Positions 17,475 through 26,383 of a DNA stretch of 64,000 bases are shown piece by piece; position 1 is the first letter of the stretch, and every line of letters begins with the position of its first letter. Below the pieces are notes generated by a model. That model had not been told where the DNA came from. It made no database searches and saw only the letters and a list, made by a program, of their open reading frames with translations. Location: the NCBI GenBank assembly GCA_008690995.1, contig VRMN01000002.1, positions 248,001-312,000 of the forward strand. The letters are read 5' to 3'. Made by a program: the position numbers and the translations under genes. This stretch comes from Porphyridium purpureum. Taxonomy: Eukaryota; Rhodophyta; Bangiophyceae; Porphyridiales; Porphyridiaceae.

Positions 17475-19745
17475 ATGCACGTGCACGTGCCTGGTGTAGG
17501 ATATGTGCGGGGTCTGTCGCAGCGGCAGCTGGCGGTGATTCTGCGCGTGTGCACGCTGGGTACGATCTGGGCAGTAGCGTTCTGCATCCGCATGTTCTCG
17601 GTGCTGCGCTACGAGAGCATCATCCATGAGTTCGACCCGTGGTTCAATTATCGCGCCACAAAGGTGCTGGTGGATGATGGGACCTACGCGTTTTGGAACT
17701 GGTTCGACGCCAGCTCATGGTACCCGTTGGGAAGAATTGTCGGTGGCACCGTGTACCCGGGCATCATGTACACCGCCGCGCTGCTCCACCGGGCATACCG
17801 CGTCATCGGCATCGATCTCGACATCCGCGAAGTTTGTGTCACGCTCGCGCCAGTCTTCTCCGGAATCACAGCCCTGGCAACATACATGCTTACGCAGCAG
17901 ACATGGAATGAGGCTGCTGGCCTCCTGGCTGCCGCATTCGTCGGAATCGTGCCCGGGTACATTGCACGATCTGCGGCTGGATCCTACGACAATGAGGCCG
18001 TTGCAATCACCGCTCTCATACTCACATTTGCCCTTTTTGTCAAGGCCGTCAACACGGGCTCCATCGCGTGGGCCGCGCTCGCCAGTCTGTCGTATTTGTA
18101 CATGGTGTCCTCGTGGGGAGGCTACATATTTGTCATGAATGTTATTCCAATCTACGTGCTGACGCTGCTGCTGATGGGCCGCTATACGAATAGGCTATAC
18201 GTCTCCTTTTGCGCATTTTACGTCCTTGGGACCCTCCTTTCGATGCAGATCCGATTTGTGGGCTTCAACGCTGTGCAGAGCTCGGAGCACATGGGCGCGT
18301 TGGGCGTATTTGGCATTCTGAACTTATACTGCTGTGCCATGTGGATTCAGTCATTCAGCTCACCCCAGACGTTTCGAGCCGTTCTGCGCCTCTTGCTCAT
18401 GGGCGCGCTTTCGTTGGCCGGCATCGCAGCCGTGTACGGAATCTACTCGGGATATATCGGACCGTGGACGGGTCGCTTCTACACGCTACTTGACCCCACG
18501 TACGCGAAGCGCAAAATCCCAATCATCGCATCTGTCGCCGAGCACCAGCCTACGTCATGGAGCGCTTTCTTCTTCGAAAACCATTTTCTGGTCATGCTCA
18601 TGCCCGTAGGTATCTACCATGTCTTGCGTAATCCCAACGATACGAACGTGATACTCGTGGTGTATGGCGTGTTTTCGACCTACTTTACAGGCGTCATGAA
18701 CCGCCTTATGCTTGTGTATACGCCCATGTGCTGCGTCCTGGCAGCCATCGCCATCTCGGAACTGCTCTCCGTGTGGATGGTCCCACTCAAGCAAAAGGGT
18801 GTGATACCGTCGGTTCGTAGCCTGTTCAGATCCGACGTTTCAAGTGAAGACGCTGCAAGTACCTCGGCAGCAGGATCAACGTCCAGGAAAACGGCGAAGC
18901 GAATGTCTAAGCGAGATGCCAGCTCAAGCACCGCTGTTCAGCAGCATGGCACAGCGCCGGTCACGGACCAAGTCGAGGTGAGCCTCGGCTTAATTCTCGT
19001 CGTATTCGGAATGGGCATTGCCTTTGTGCACCATTGTGTGTGGTCGTCCTCGGAGATGCACTCCTCTCCGTCTGTCGTGCTCAGCTACAAAGTGCGGAGC
19101 GGCGATCGAGTGTTCATCGACGATTTCCGGGAAGCTTATCAGTGGTTGAACCAAAACACCGCCTCGAGTACGCGCGTGCTCAGCTGGTGGGATTATGGTT
19201 ATCAGCTCGCTGGCATGAGCAATGTAACTACAATTGTGGACAATAATACATGGAACAACACGCACATTGGAACGGTGGGACGTTGCCTCAACTCGGATGA
19301 GGTCGTAGCGCACCGCATTGCACGCAAACTCGACGTAGACTATGTGCTCGTTGTGTTTGGTGGTCTGATCGGATACGCGTCAGATGATCTGAACAAATTG
19401 ATTTGGCCCATTCGGATCTCTGGCAGCGTCGACCCGTCCGTGAACGAGCGTGACTACCTTACGGCGAACGGAGAATATTCGATCGGAGACGACGCATCAG
19501 AAACCTTGACGAACAGCCTGATGTTCCGACTCAGCTACCATCGCTTTGCCGATGTTGTGGCTCCGTCCGTTGAAAGTCCCATCAGAGATCAGAATCGCGG
19601 TACCGTTTCAAAGAAGGCGCGCGACATTCGGTTGCACAGTTTTGAGGAAGTGTTTACAACCGGCCATTGGCTGGTCCGCATATATAGAGTTAAGCCACCG
19701 CACGCGCGAGGGTTTCCTCTTCTCGCCCCAGTGGCCGAGACTTGA
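17475..19745 (+). CDS. STT3: Oligosaccharyltransferase catalytic subunit STT3
   Basis: 756-residue multispanning ER membrane enzyme that transfers the dolichol-linked glycan to Asn-X-Ser/Thr. Key motifs: EFDPWFNYRA at 52-60 with the first DxD-type catalytic Asp, a second acidic loop around GSYDNEAV, SVAEHQPTSW in the external loop, WWDYGYQLAG as the WWDYG acceptor motif, and DNNTWNNTHI. About a dozen hydrophobic helices precede a luminal C-terminal domain. The start at 17475 (MHVHVPGVGYVRGLS) is the first ATG after the divergent gap; an upstream in-frame extension would overlap the divergent gene's coding sequence. A Ser/Ala/Thr-rich low-complexity segment with SKRDASSS sits before the luminal domain. 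Confidence 0.96.
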   Translation: MHVHVPGVGYVRGLSQRQLAVILRVCTLGTIWAVAFCIRMFSVLRYESIIHEFDPWFNYRATKVLVDDGTYAFWNWFDASSWYPLGRIVGGTVYPGIMYTAALLHRAYRVIGIDLDIREVCVTLAPVFSGITALATYMLTQQTWNEAAGLLAAAFVGIVPGYIARSAAGSYDNEAVAITALILTFALFVKAVNTGSIAWAALASLSYLYMVSSWGGYIFVMNVIPIYVLTLLLMGRYTNRLYVSFCAFYVLGTLLSMQIRFVGFNAVQSSEHMGALGVFGILNLYCCAMWIQSFSSPQTFRAVLRLLLMGALSLAGIAAVYGIYSGYIGPWTGRFYTLLDPTYAKRKIPIIASVAEHQPTSWSAFFFENHFLVMLMPVGIYHVLRNPNDTNVILVVYGVFSTYFTGVMNRLMLVYTPMCCVLAAIAISELLSVWMVPLKQKGVIPSVRSLFRSDVSSEDAASTSAAGSTSRKTAKRMSKRDASSSTAVQQHGTAPVTDQVEVSLGLILVVFGMGIAFVHHCVWSSSEMHSSPSVVLSYKVRSGDRVFIDDFREAYQWLNQNTASSTRVLSWWDYGYQLAGMSNVTTIVDNNTWNNTHIGTVGRCLNSDEVVAHRIARKLDVDYVLVVFGGLIGYASDDLNKLIWPIRISGSVDPSVNERDYLTANGEYSIGDDASETLTNSLMFRLSYHRFADVVAPSVESPIRDQNRGTVSKKARDIRLHSFEEVFTTGHWLVRIYRVKPPHARGFPLLAPVAET

Positions 19746-19981
19746 TTTGTCAATTCTTTACGGTTTGTGCAATGCCTGGCCGCATATGGACCAAGAAGGC
19801 GTCATGCAGAGGTAAACTGAAACGCTTGCTTGCGTTCACATTCATACATACGATTGCTTTACTGCTCTCACTAATGATACACTAAACTTCCTCTGGCGAG
19901 AAAAATTCTACTCGAACTCATTCGCGGGTGAGTCGCACAAGCCGCAAGGGGGGCAATCGAAGGGCATGCTTTCATTCTGTC

Positions 19982-22396
19982 CTAAAGTCTTGGAGCTTCT
20001 GTGTGCGGAGCATCATCTCCTGAGATGCCATTCGGTGCCTTCTGTACATCAGCCACGTGCACAGAGCCGTCCGAAACAGGCTTACGAGATGCCACCAGCT
20101 TGCTTCGCAATCGCTCTAGCTCCTCGGCTCGCGAGCTGGTTCGACGCAAGAAGGCAGGAGGACTTTCAGCAACTGCACGACCAGCAGAGTTTGATGACTG
20201 AAGCGGCATGGGAGCCGCCTGCGATGCTCTCGCCCCTTCGGACGATTCAGGCCGCGCAAAGTGGCGCGCGTCAGTACCTGGTACCTTGCCATTCAAATCC
20301 TGTTCGTTCGAAACCCCATCGCGCAATGATCTACTGCCGCTGGCCATGGCGCCACGTGAGCCAGTTGCGCGGCCTCTGGCGCCACGCCATCCGCCACGGC
20401 CACGCACAACACGTCCTGGGCGGCCACCACGGGCTCTGTGATCCTCGTGCTCGTTTCCACCCTCATTTCCATTTCCAAAGCGTTCAGCATTGGCCTTCAG
20501 CAGGTCACGCAGATCACGCGTGCGCGGCTCATTGTCTACTTCACGCCCCCGCGCCGTCACTTGACCAGTATGATGATGCTTCGGGCCGGGATTTTCGTGT
20601 GCATAAGTTGGCGATAGTGAGTCTCTAGTCCTTCCCTGTTCTTTGCTCCGCGTACCGTACGAGTCAGCCAATGAGTCACGACCGCGAGCGTCTTTGTCGT
20701 GCTCGCGAACTCGCGTGTGCTCATCACTGCGCTTGCGAGAAGATGCCCGTCCTGCATCATCTGCTTTGTGCGTGTGTGAGCTCCTTCGGGGATAGTGGCG
20801 CTTGCGGCGCCTGTGGCGCCTGTGGCGCCGCGTCGACTCGGAGGAGTCGTCCTGCTCCGTACTTGAGCCATCTGATCTTGTAGTGCGGTGATACTTTCTC
20901 GATTTCCCGTGCTTGCGCACATGTCGGTGTTTCGAGTATTTGCGGTCATCTTCGTCACCTTCATCAAGGGAACTGATGTCGCTTTCGCTTTCGCTTTCCT
21001 CTTCTGACTCGGACGTGTCAGATGCAGGTCGCGAATGTTTGCGCGAGCGCTTTCTGTGCTTTTGCTTCTTCTCCTTCTTCCCTCGCTTCCTCTTACGGTC
21101 GTACCTGTCTCCGCGGCGCTCCTTGTCCCTGCCGTCTCCACTGCTCATCTCCTTGCTGCGGTCTTCGCTGAAGTCAGATTCAGAACGCACACTGTCAGAA
21201 GCAGAGTCAGAGGAGACCAGAACATCATACTTCTGGCGTTTCTGGTGCTTTTTCCTGGGTCTCTTACTTGTCCTGCTCGCGTCTTTGTGCTTGCCATGCT
21301 TGCCGGACTGGCTGTGCTTATCGCGCTTGCCATGCTTATCGTGCTTGTCGTGCTTATCGTGTTTGCTGTGCTTATCGTGTTTGCTGTGTTTGCTGTGCTT
21401 GCCGTGTTTGCTGCGCTTGCTGTGCTTGCCGTGCCTGTCGAGCTTGCCGTGCTTGTTGTGCTTGTGTCGGTCAACATAGGATAGTTCTTCCGACGTTGAT
21501 ATACCGGAGCTTGTGTTGTCGCTTGACTGCGCCTGCTCGTCCGAGTTTCGTCCACTATTCTCCGCGTCCGTTTCTGATTCTTCGTCCGAAGAAATGCTCG
21601 AATCCTCCTGCCTGGAAGACCTTCTGCGCTTCTTACCGCGACGCTTAAGCTCGTTCGATTGCTCGCTGCGCGTCCGCTGTCGACGCTTTCGACCCTCGCC
21701 TGCTTCTTCTAAAGAAGAGCCTGACGCGACGATTCGCGAATCTGCACGTGCGGACTCAGCATCTTCGGTGCTCGTGCTGTGCGACGAGCTGGGAGCGTAA
21801 TCAACAATCGCTGCGACGCGACCTGCAGGATCCGTGCCCTCTTGGCCTTGCACATCGCCACGCGAGAGCCTATTCAGCTGCGACATGGGGTCGAATTCTC
21901 GCGAAGCCCGTGCTGGCCGCTCCTCGGTTCGTTTCAGTGCCTTGTGTGCGGTGCCTGCGCGGTCACGAGTCTGATGATCCGCCCTTTGCTCTGCCTCTGC
22001 TAGACCGCATTTCTGCGGCAAGTGTTGCTCAGGTAGACGGCGCGCGTGCTGCAAATCCGAGCGTGACCGGGAACTCGCGTCGCCGTCCTCTTGTAGCGCG
22101 CCGCCGTCCATCCAGCGAAGCAACGCGCTCACAAACTCGTGCGTGCGGGAGCCGTAAAACCCAGAAAGCCTTTCCTCAATCTGCCTACTCCTTGTGCGCG
22201 GTGTCAGAACGAGCTCGCGCTCCTCAAGGCCTCCGACAAGCTGCGCAGCTGACGCGGACGTGCTGCGCAACACCTCGAGCACATACTGCACCAACAGGTC
22301 ATCCTCCTCCTCCACATTCAACACCCTCCTTGTCAACAAACTGATCTGTGCCTCGAGCTTCTCCTGCGCGCCTGGCTCATCGCGCACGCCGTGCAT
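19982..22396 (-). CDS. PWI-domain SRm160-like splicing coactivator with His/Lys repeat
   Basis: 804 residues. Residues about 10-90 resemble the PWI domain of SRm160/SRRM1: LEAQISLLTRRVL, EEEDDLLVQYVLEVL, then IEERLSGFYGSRTHEFVSALLRWM, matching the human EDDVV..F and LxGFxxxxAREFMxxLW pattern. The rest is RS-like and highly charged, with many Arg/Lys, Ser/Asp and Ser/Glu blocks, as in nuclear speckle proteins. A central block of KHGKHSKHDKHD-type triplets (encoded at 21284-21470) is a His-rich repeat of the kind that targets speckles. Near the C-terminus are RGRGGWRGARGR (RGG-like) and AEELERLRSKLVAS. The ATG at 22396 starts MHGVRDEPGAQEK. The domain call is by eye. Confidence 0.65.
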   Translation of the reverse strand: MHGVRDEPGAQEKLEAQISLLTRRVLNVEEEDDLLVQYVLEVLRSTSASAAQLVGGLEERELVLTPRTRSRQIEERLSGFYGSRTHEFVSALLRWMDGGALQEDGDASSRSRSDLQHARRLPEQHLPQKCGLAEAEQRADHQTRDRAGTAHKALKRTEERPARASREFDPMSQLNRLSRGDVQGQEGTDPAGRVAAIVDYAPSSSHSTSTEDAESARADSRIVASGSSLEEAGEGRKRRQRTRSEQSNELKRRGKKRRRSSRQEDSSISSDEESETDAENSGRNSDEQAQSSDNTSSGISTSEELSYVDRHKHNKHGKLDRHGKHSKRSKHGKHSKHSKHDKHSKHDKHDKHDKHGKRDKHSQSGKHGKHKDASRTSKRPRKKHQKRQKYDVLVSSDSASDSVRSESDFSEDRSKEMSSGDGRDKERRGDRYDRKRKRGKKEKKQKHRKRSRKHSRPASDTSESEEESESESDISSLDEGDEDDRKYSKHRHVRKHGKSRKYHRTTRSDGSSTEQDDSSESTRRHRRHRRRKRHYPRRSSHTHKADDAGRASSRKRSDEHTRVREHDKDARGRDSLADSYGTRSKEQGRTRDSLSPTYAHENPGPKHHHTGQVTARGREVDNEPRTRDLRDLLKANAERFGNGNEGGNEHEDHRARGGRPGRVVRGRGGWRGARGRATGSRGAMASGSRSLRDGVSNEQDLNGKVPGTDARHFARPESSEGARASQAAPMPLQSSNSAGRAVAESPPAFLRRTSSRAEELERLRSKLVASRKPVSDGSVHVADVQKAPNGISGDDAPHTEAPRL
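21284..21470 (-). repeat. 9-bp minisatellite coding for Lys-His-(Asp/Gly/Ser) triplets
   Basis: About 20 units of a 9-bp period encode KHD/KHG/KHS in the SRm160-like protein. The third residue varies in register, while Lys and His are kept. Confidence 0.85.
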
Positions 22397-22980
22397 CCTC
22401 GCCGTACGCCGCCGTGTATCCAGTCCTACAACCAACGTTCTCTTCTTCTGCTGTCTCCCTCCCCCGGCACGCGCCACCGCGCCTTCGTCGCCCCGCAACC
22501 AATCCACTGAACACCGCTGAACACGACTAACTACCACTGAACACTACTGGAACTCACTGAACCCTCGCGGGAATTTCCGGTTCAGTTCACGTACGCTCGC
22601 AGAACTGTACCAACTGTACATAAAAGCATACTTTTCTCTTTTTTAAGTATTACGCGGCATTCTTTCACGTGGTTCTTTCATCATTTTTAAACTGTACTTC
22701 ATGTACAGTTGCGTGTGGATGAGGATCCGGGTCTGGGCGGCGCTGGAATCTGGCCAAGTCCAATCAGCACGTGCCGTGTCAGAGCGGAAGCGCGGCTATC
22801 GATGGCCGCGACATGAGCGCCAGACGTGATGATGATATCGAGCCACTGGCTTGGATTCCGCAACTTGCGTCCTTCTCCTCCTCCACCTCCACCCTCCACC
22901 ATTAATCCCTCTGCCGTGTGTCCGTGTTGTGGCAGATGGAATCACAAGCTGCGCAAGGGAGCGTTCTGGCAACAAACTGC
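22397..22980. other. Upstream region of the SRm160-like gene
   Basis: Degenerate CTGAACA words occur at 22505-22560. actgtac occurs at 22604-22610, 22613-22619 and 22691-22697 (GTACAGT on the gene's sense strand), with a facing gtacagt at 22703-22709. A CTCC-rich stretch lies at 22874-22900. No gene was recognised. Confidence 0.5.
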
Positions 22981-23301
22981 TCACCATAGTTGAGCGTGGT
23001 TAGCTAGCTGCTGGCTCACCAGGCGTGCCGGCAGTTCTGGCCAGTTCTGGGGCGATGGCGATGACACATGCGACCCGCCCACTTTTTTGTCGCACATAGC
23101 GGGAACGAGCGACTCGAGAGGGATGATGACCAGGACACAGTCGTTCGCTCGAGACTCGTGCCAGCTGGCTTCTTTGGGGAGGAAGTTGCACTCTCCTTGC
23201 ACGTGCGGTAGATTCGTTCCGGACGACGTGGCGAGGATGCCCGGCGAGGCGACACGTTCATGCGGCGCACAGTCCGGTCCGGCACGTCCGTACACACTCA
23301 T
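22981..23301 (-). CDS. Possible 106-residue protein, unrecognised
   Basis: A minus-strand frame from the ATG at 23301 (MSVYGRAGPDCAPHERVASP...) to a stop at 22981. Composition is balanced, with a hydrophobic core stretch CVLVIIPLESLVPAMC, and it ends LVSQQLANHAQLW. A TATA-like gataaaag lies about 50 bp upstream on its strand (23347-23354). No domain was recognised and the opposite strand is also partly open, so this is only a candidate. Confidence 0.35.
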   Translation of the reverse strand: MSVYGRAGPDCAPHERVASPGILATSSGTNLPHVQGECNFLPKEASWHESRANDCVLVIIPLESLVPAMCDKKVGGSHVSSPSPQNWPELPARLVSQQLANHAQLW

Positions 23302-23585
23302 GGAAAAAGGGTCAGAACAGGCGGTTTCGAGAACCACCTCCCGCAGCTTTTATCGGATGACACGGACTGCTGTGCGGCCTGCCGCCGTCAGGCCGGATGG
23401 AAGAGTTCCAGGACTCAGGGTGTGAAAGAAGACAAGCGCGTGGACAAGCGTGCAGACTTGTCATCGGCGCAGTGTCAGCGTCGTGTCGTCATTCGAGTGC
23501 AACTCAAGTCGCGCAATCGAGCGAAACAGATGCCAAGGCGAGCATAAGGTGCCGGACGGACATCACGCACTATCACGCACGTTCC

Positions 23586-23594
23586 CATATTTAA
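23586..23594 (+). promoter_or_regulatory. TATA-like box of the hypothetical gene at 23723
   Basis: The sequence catatttaagc contains a TATTTAAG word about 135 bp upstream of the start codon at 23723, a spacing like that of the FNT gene. It supports the frame being expressed. Confidence 0.4.
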
Positions 23595-23722
23595 GCAACG
23601 GCCAACTGCGAGGGAGCTGCGCATTGATCAGAGAATCACGAACGATTGCAACTCTATCTCGGCCGTGCCCGCAAAACAAACGTGGTGTTCAAGGGCTGTT
23701 GTGTGTCCTCGCGCGACGTTGA

Positions 23723-24349
23723 ATGGATTCACTTCAAGCCACGGACGACGTCGAGAACCAGAAACTGCACAGGATGGTATCGATGGTTTCCGACCCGCTT
23801 GAGCTCGACTTGCAGGCCAGGAACTGCATGTCGTCGTCACCGCCAAGCGCACCAGTCTTGCAGCGGCTCTCCGAAACGAGGAACTTTACCTTCGACAATA
23901 CTTCATTATGTGCCTCGGGACGCACTGCCTCCATGTTGTCGTCGCCCTGCCAGCAAACGGTGCGTCCTTTGAAGTCCTGCTCAGACGTGTCGCTCTCGTT
24001 GAGGCAGTCAGCGGACGCATCGCGCTCGATGAGCAGCCAGAGCGGCGAGCCGCGCGTGAGACTGCTCTGTGATCTTATGCCTCAATTGTCACTATCACCG
24101 AATGCGTTCTACTCACCGCGGCCTTCCCGGTCAGCTTCGTGTGAATGTGCTGCGGGGGAAGCGTCGGACAGAGGCAACGAAAATTCAACGGCGTCGTGTC
24201 TGCGGTGCATTGACAAGCTGATGACTTTGCCACGGGCCAAAACTACCGCAGGCATCGACATTTTGAGGCAACGGCTCTCCGCGATCCCAGAGGTGGAGCA
24301 TGAGCGATCAGAAGATTCGTTCAACCACATCGAGCATGGAGAGCATTGA
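23723..24349 (+). CDS. Hypothetical Ser-rich protein
   Basis: 208 residues with no recognised domain. It is rich in Ser and short acidic/basic patches (SDVSLSLRQSADASRSMSSQ, LPQLSLSPNAFYSPRPSRSA) with a Cys-containing segment SASCECAAGEA and ASCLRCIDKLM. The C-terminal third (RAKTTAGIDILRQRLSAIP) could form a helix. No signal peptide or membrane segment. A TATA-like word at 23586 and the lack of a competing longer frame support a real gene; composition suggests a disordered regulatory protein. Function unknown. Confidence 0.6.
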   Translation: MDSLQATDDVENQKLHRMVSMVSDPLELDLQARNCMSSSPPSAPVLQRLSETRNFTFDNTSLCASGRTASMLSSPCQQTVRPLKSCSDVSLSLRQSADASRSMSSQSGEPRVRLLCDLMPQLSLSPNAFYSPRPSRSASCECAAGEASDRGNENSTASCLRCIDKLMTLPRAKTTAGIDILRQRLSAIPEVEHERSEDSFNHIEHGEH

Positions 24350-24532
24350 CGTCGGGTTCGTGAATTGATAGATTAATTGTGTATTCAAAGCAGGTAGTGT
24401 CAGGTCCATAAATCCTCAGAGTACTTGACCTCACCATATCATCTTACGCTCTACTGGATGTACCTGGAACTCAAACTGCAGTACAGAGCACTTTACATGT
24501 TTAAATATTAGAATAGTCCCACTCACATTACA

Positions 24533-25720
24533 TTAAAAGCACCTCGCAATGGCCTCGGCCTGGCGCGGGTCCAGCGACGACGGGAAGGTCACGTCCACTT
24601 TCACAATCACGTCTCCTCGTCGCTGCTCCTTGCGATTCAGCATCCCCTTGCCACTCACGATGCGGCGCGAGCCCGGCTGCGTCACTTGGCCGGCGCTGAA
24701 CTTGAGATGCTCCACCGTACCGTCAGGAAGTGTTAGAGGAATCACTTTGCCTCCCAGCAGGGCCTCCTTCAGTCCCAGCTTGACTGTGGCGTGCAAGTCA
24801 TCGCCCCGTCGTTCAAACACATCGTGCTTGATCTGCTTCACGACAAACACCACATTTTGTCGTACGTTTCCGTAGTTGTCGCCGGCGCCTTCATACGTGA
24901 TTTTCGTGCCTTCCTTCCATCCCGGCAGCACGTCAATCTCGATAACCTTCGACTCTGTGGCCAATCCACCACTCGGACTCTGTACACGCCGTGTGACCTT
25001 CATGCGCTTGCGCGTGCCAGTGTACAAGTCTGCCAGCGTGCACCGCAGGTCGATTTCGACATTCTGGACTTCAGGCTGCGGCGCACTTCTCTTCCGAGAA
25101 AACGGGCCAAAGCTGCCGTCTGTATCCATGTCCATGTCCATACGCATTCCGCGCGCACTTCCAGCGCCGCTACCGCCAAACATGCCGCCAGAGCTCTCCA
25201 TGCTTGCGAAATCGTCCCCGCCAAACGAGAAGCCGCCCCCGCTGCCGCCAAACATTTCCTCAAACAGGCGGCGCGCGTCAACACCGGCACTGTGAGCGCT
25301 TGTGCGCCCACCCTTCTGTGTGAATACAAAGGTGCCATTCCCAAAGCCTTGTGGCATGCCTCCTGCTCCGGCCGGGAACGCCCCCAGGCCGCCTGCGCGG
25401 CCTCCGAATTGCTGCTTCTGCTGCTCGACGGCGTTCTCAAAGTCCTGCGCCGTCATTCCGGACGAAAGTGCCTTGAGCAAGTCCTCGCCATATTCGTCGT
25501 ACAGCCTTCTCTTCTGCTCGTCGCTCAAAATCGCGTACGCCTCGCCTATTTCCTGAAACTTTTGGTTTGCCTGCTCCTTCATGGCGTCCTTATGCCGGTC
25601 TGGATGCCACTTCATGGCCGCCTTCTTGTATGCCTTTTTCAACTCTGCCTCATCTTTCGTGCCGGGCGGCACGCCCAGCACGTCGTACAGCCGTCCTTTC
25701 CTCTGCGGCGCGCTCCCCAT
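24533..25720 (-). CDS. Class B J-domain co-chaperone (DNAJB1/Sis1 type)
   Basis: 395 residues. The J domain is at about 11-75 with HPD at 39-41, the motif that stimulates Hsp70 ATPase. A Gly/Phe-rich region follows (GGRAGGLGAFPAGAGGMP, FGGSGGGFSFGGDDF). Two beta-sandwich substrate domains come next: VEIDLRCTLADLYTGTRKRMKVTR and VKQIKHDVFERRGDDLHATVKLGLKEALLGG. There is no CxxCxGxG zinc domain, so it is class B. It ends RQAEAIARCF without an organelle presequence, so cytosolic/nuclear. The promoter has a TATA box (25821-25828) and a heat-shock element (25941-25968), and the gene faces a BAG-domain gene across a shared region. Strong assignment. Confidence 0.94.
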   Translation of the reverse strand: MGSAPQRKGRLYDVLGVPPGTKDEAELKKAYKKAAMKWHPDRHKDAMKEQANQKFQEIGEAYAILSDEQKRRLYDEYGEDLLKALSSGMTAQDFENAVEQQKQQFGGRAGGLGAFPAGAGGMPQGFGNGTFVFTQKGGRTSAHSAGVDARRLFEEMFGGSGGGFSFGGDDFASMESSGGMFGGSGAGSARGMRMDMDMDTDGSFGPFSRKRSAPQPEVQNVEIDLRCTLADLYTGTRKRMKVTRRVQSPSGGLATESKVIEIDVLPGWKEGTKITYEGAGDNYGNVRQNVVFVVKQIKHDVFERRGDDLHATVKLGLKEALLGGKVIPLTLPDGTVEHLKFSAGQVTQPGSRRIVSGKGMLNRKEQRRGDVIVKVDVTFPSSLDPRQAEAIARCF

Positions 25721-25820
25721 GTCTGGTGCTCTCTCCCGGGTCTCACTCTACCTGCCACGCCACAACGTGCTCCTCTTCCTCACGATTCAGCACTCTCCAA
25801 TTGACACGTTACTCCCGCGC

Positions 25821-25828
25821 CTATATAG
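25821..25828 (-). promoter_or_regulatory. TATA box of the DnaJ gene
   Basis: ctatatag, a palindromic TATA word about 100 bp upstream of the DnaJ ATG. The heat-shock element lies about 115 bp further upstream. Confidence 0.6.
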
Positions 25829-25940
25829 CCGCTGCCTCCCCACCTGGTGCTCTTGCGCGCTGCGTCTCGCATGCTTTGTACCTTTCCACACGCCGCATCC
25901 TTCCGCGCGCACATGTGCATGTCTCACCGCGTCGCGCACC

Positions 25941-25968
25941 TTCTCGAAATTTCTAGCAGCTCCTAGAA
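25941..25968 (-). promoter_or_regulatory. Heat-shock element 1 (DnaJ side)
   Basis: Units at exact 5-bp spacing: TTC 25941, GAA 25946, TTC 25951, then GCA and TCC (one mismatch each) and GAA 25966. Three contiguous perfect units are a canonical HSF-trimer site; six units with two mismatches would be a strong one. Confidence 0.75.
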
Positions 25969-25973
25969 CACCA

Positions 25974-26072
25974 CCCACTGAACACCCACTGAACACTCAC
26001 TGAACACCCACTGAACACCCACTGAACATTCACTGAACATTCACTGAACATTCACTGAACATTCACTGAACT
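25974..26072. repeat. Nine-unit 11-bp tandem array, YYCACTGAACA
   Basis: CACTGAACA recurs with an exact 11-bp period at 25976, 25987, 25998, 26009, 26020, 26031, 26042, 26053 and 26064 (the last ends in T). The two variable positions are CC, CT or TT. The array lies between the two heat-shock elements. The same nonamer or close variants occur singly upstream of other genes in the window. Confidence 0.9.
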
Positions 26073-26091
26073 TCTGGTGTACCCGTGAGAG

Positions 26092-26098
26092 GTACAGT
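26092..26098 (+). promoter_or_regulatory. GTACAGT element upstream of the BAG gene
   Basis: One copy of the recurrent intergenic word, on the sense strand of the BAG gene, just before heat-shock element 2. Confidence 0.35.
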
Positions 26099-26129
26099 GT
26101 TGAGGAGGCGCCAAAAAATCTCGCGTGGT

Positions 26130-26147
26130 TTCGAGAAGTATCTGGAA
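26130..26147 (+). promoter_or_regulatory. Heat-shock element 2 (BAG side)
   Basis: TTC 26130, GAA 26135, ATC 26140 (one mismatch), GAA 26145 at exact 5-bp spacing. It lies 60 bp upstream of the BAG-gene TATA box. Confidence 0.7.
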
Positions 26148-26206
26148 CGTGGCGGTGGTGCTGGGACATGCAACCGGGCAGCTGCGTGACGCGGCTCATG
26201 GCGGGG

Positions 26207-26212
26207 TATAAG
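26207..26212 (+). promoter_or_regulatory. TATA box of the BAG gene
   Basis: tataag within ggggtataagatgg, 177 bp upstream of the ATG at 26384 and 60 bp downstream of heat-shock element 2. The leader that follows is purine-rich (gagagaaggagcgagacag). Confidence 0.6.
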
Positions 26213-26383
26213 ATGGCGCGTGGCGCGCCGAGAGCACTGGAAGGAATGGTCACAGCCGGATCACAGCAGACAGGCAGCAGAGCAGCGAAGTCAGACAAAG
26301 AGAGAAGGAGCGAGACAGCGAGTCAAATAGAGAAGTGATCAGACACACAGGCTGCGGTGCGTGAGAGTGGGAATAAGTGAAGC

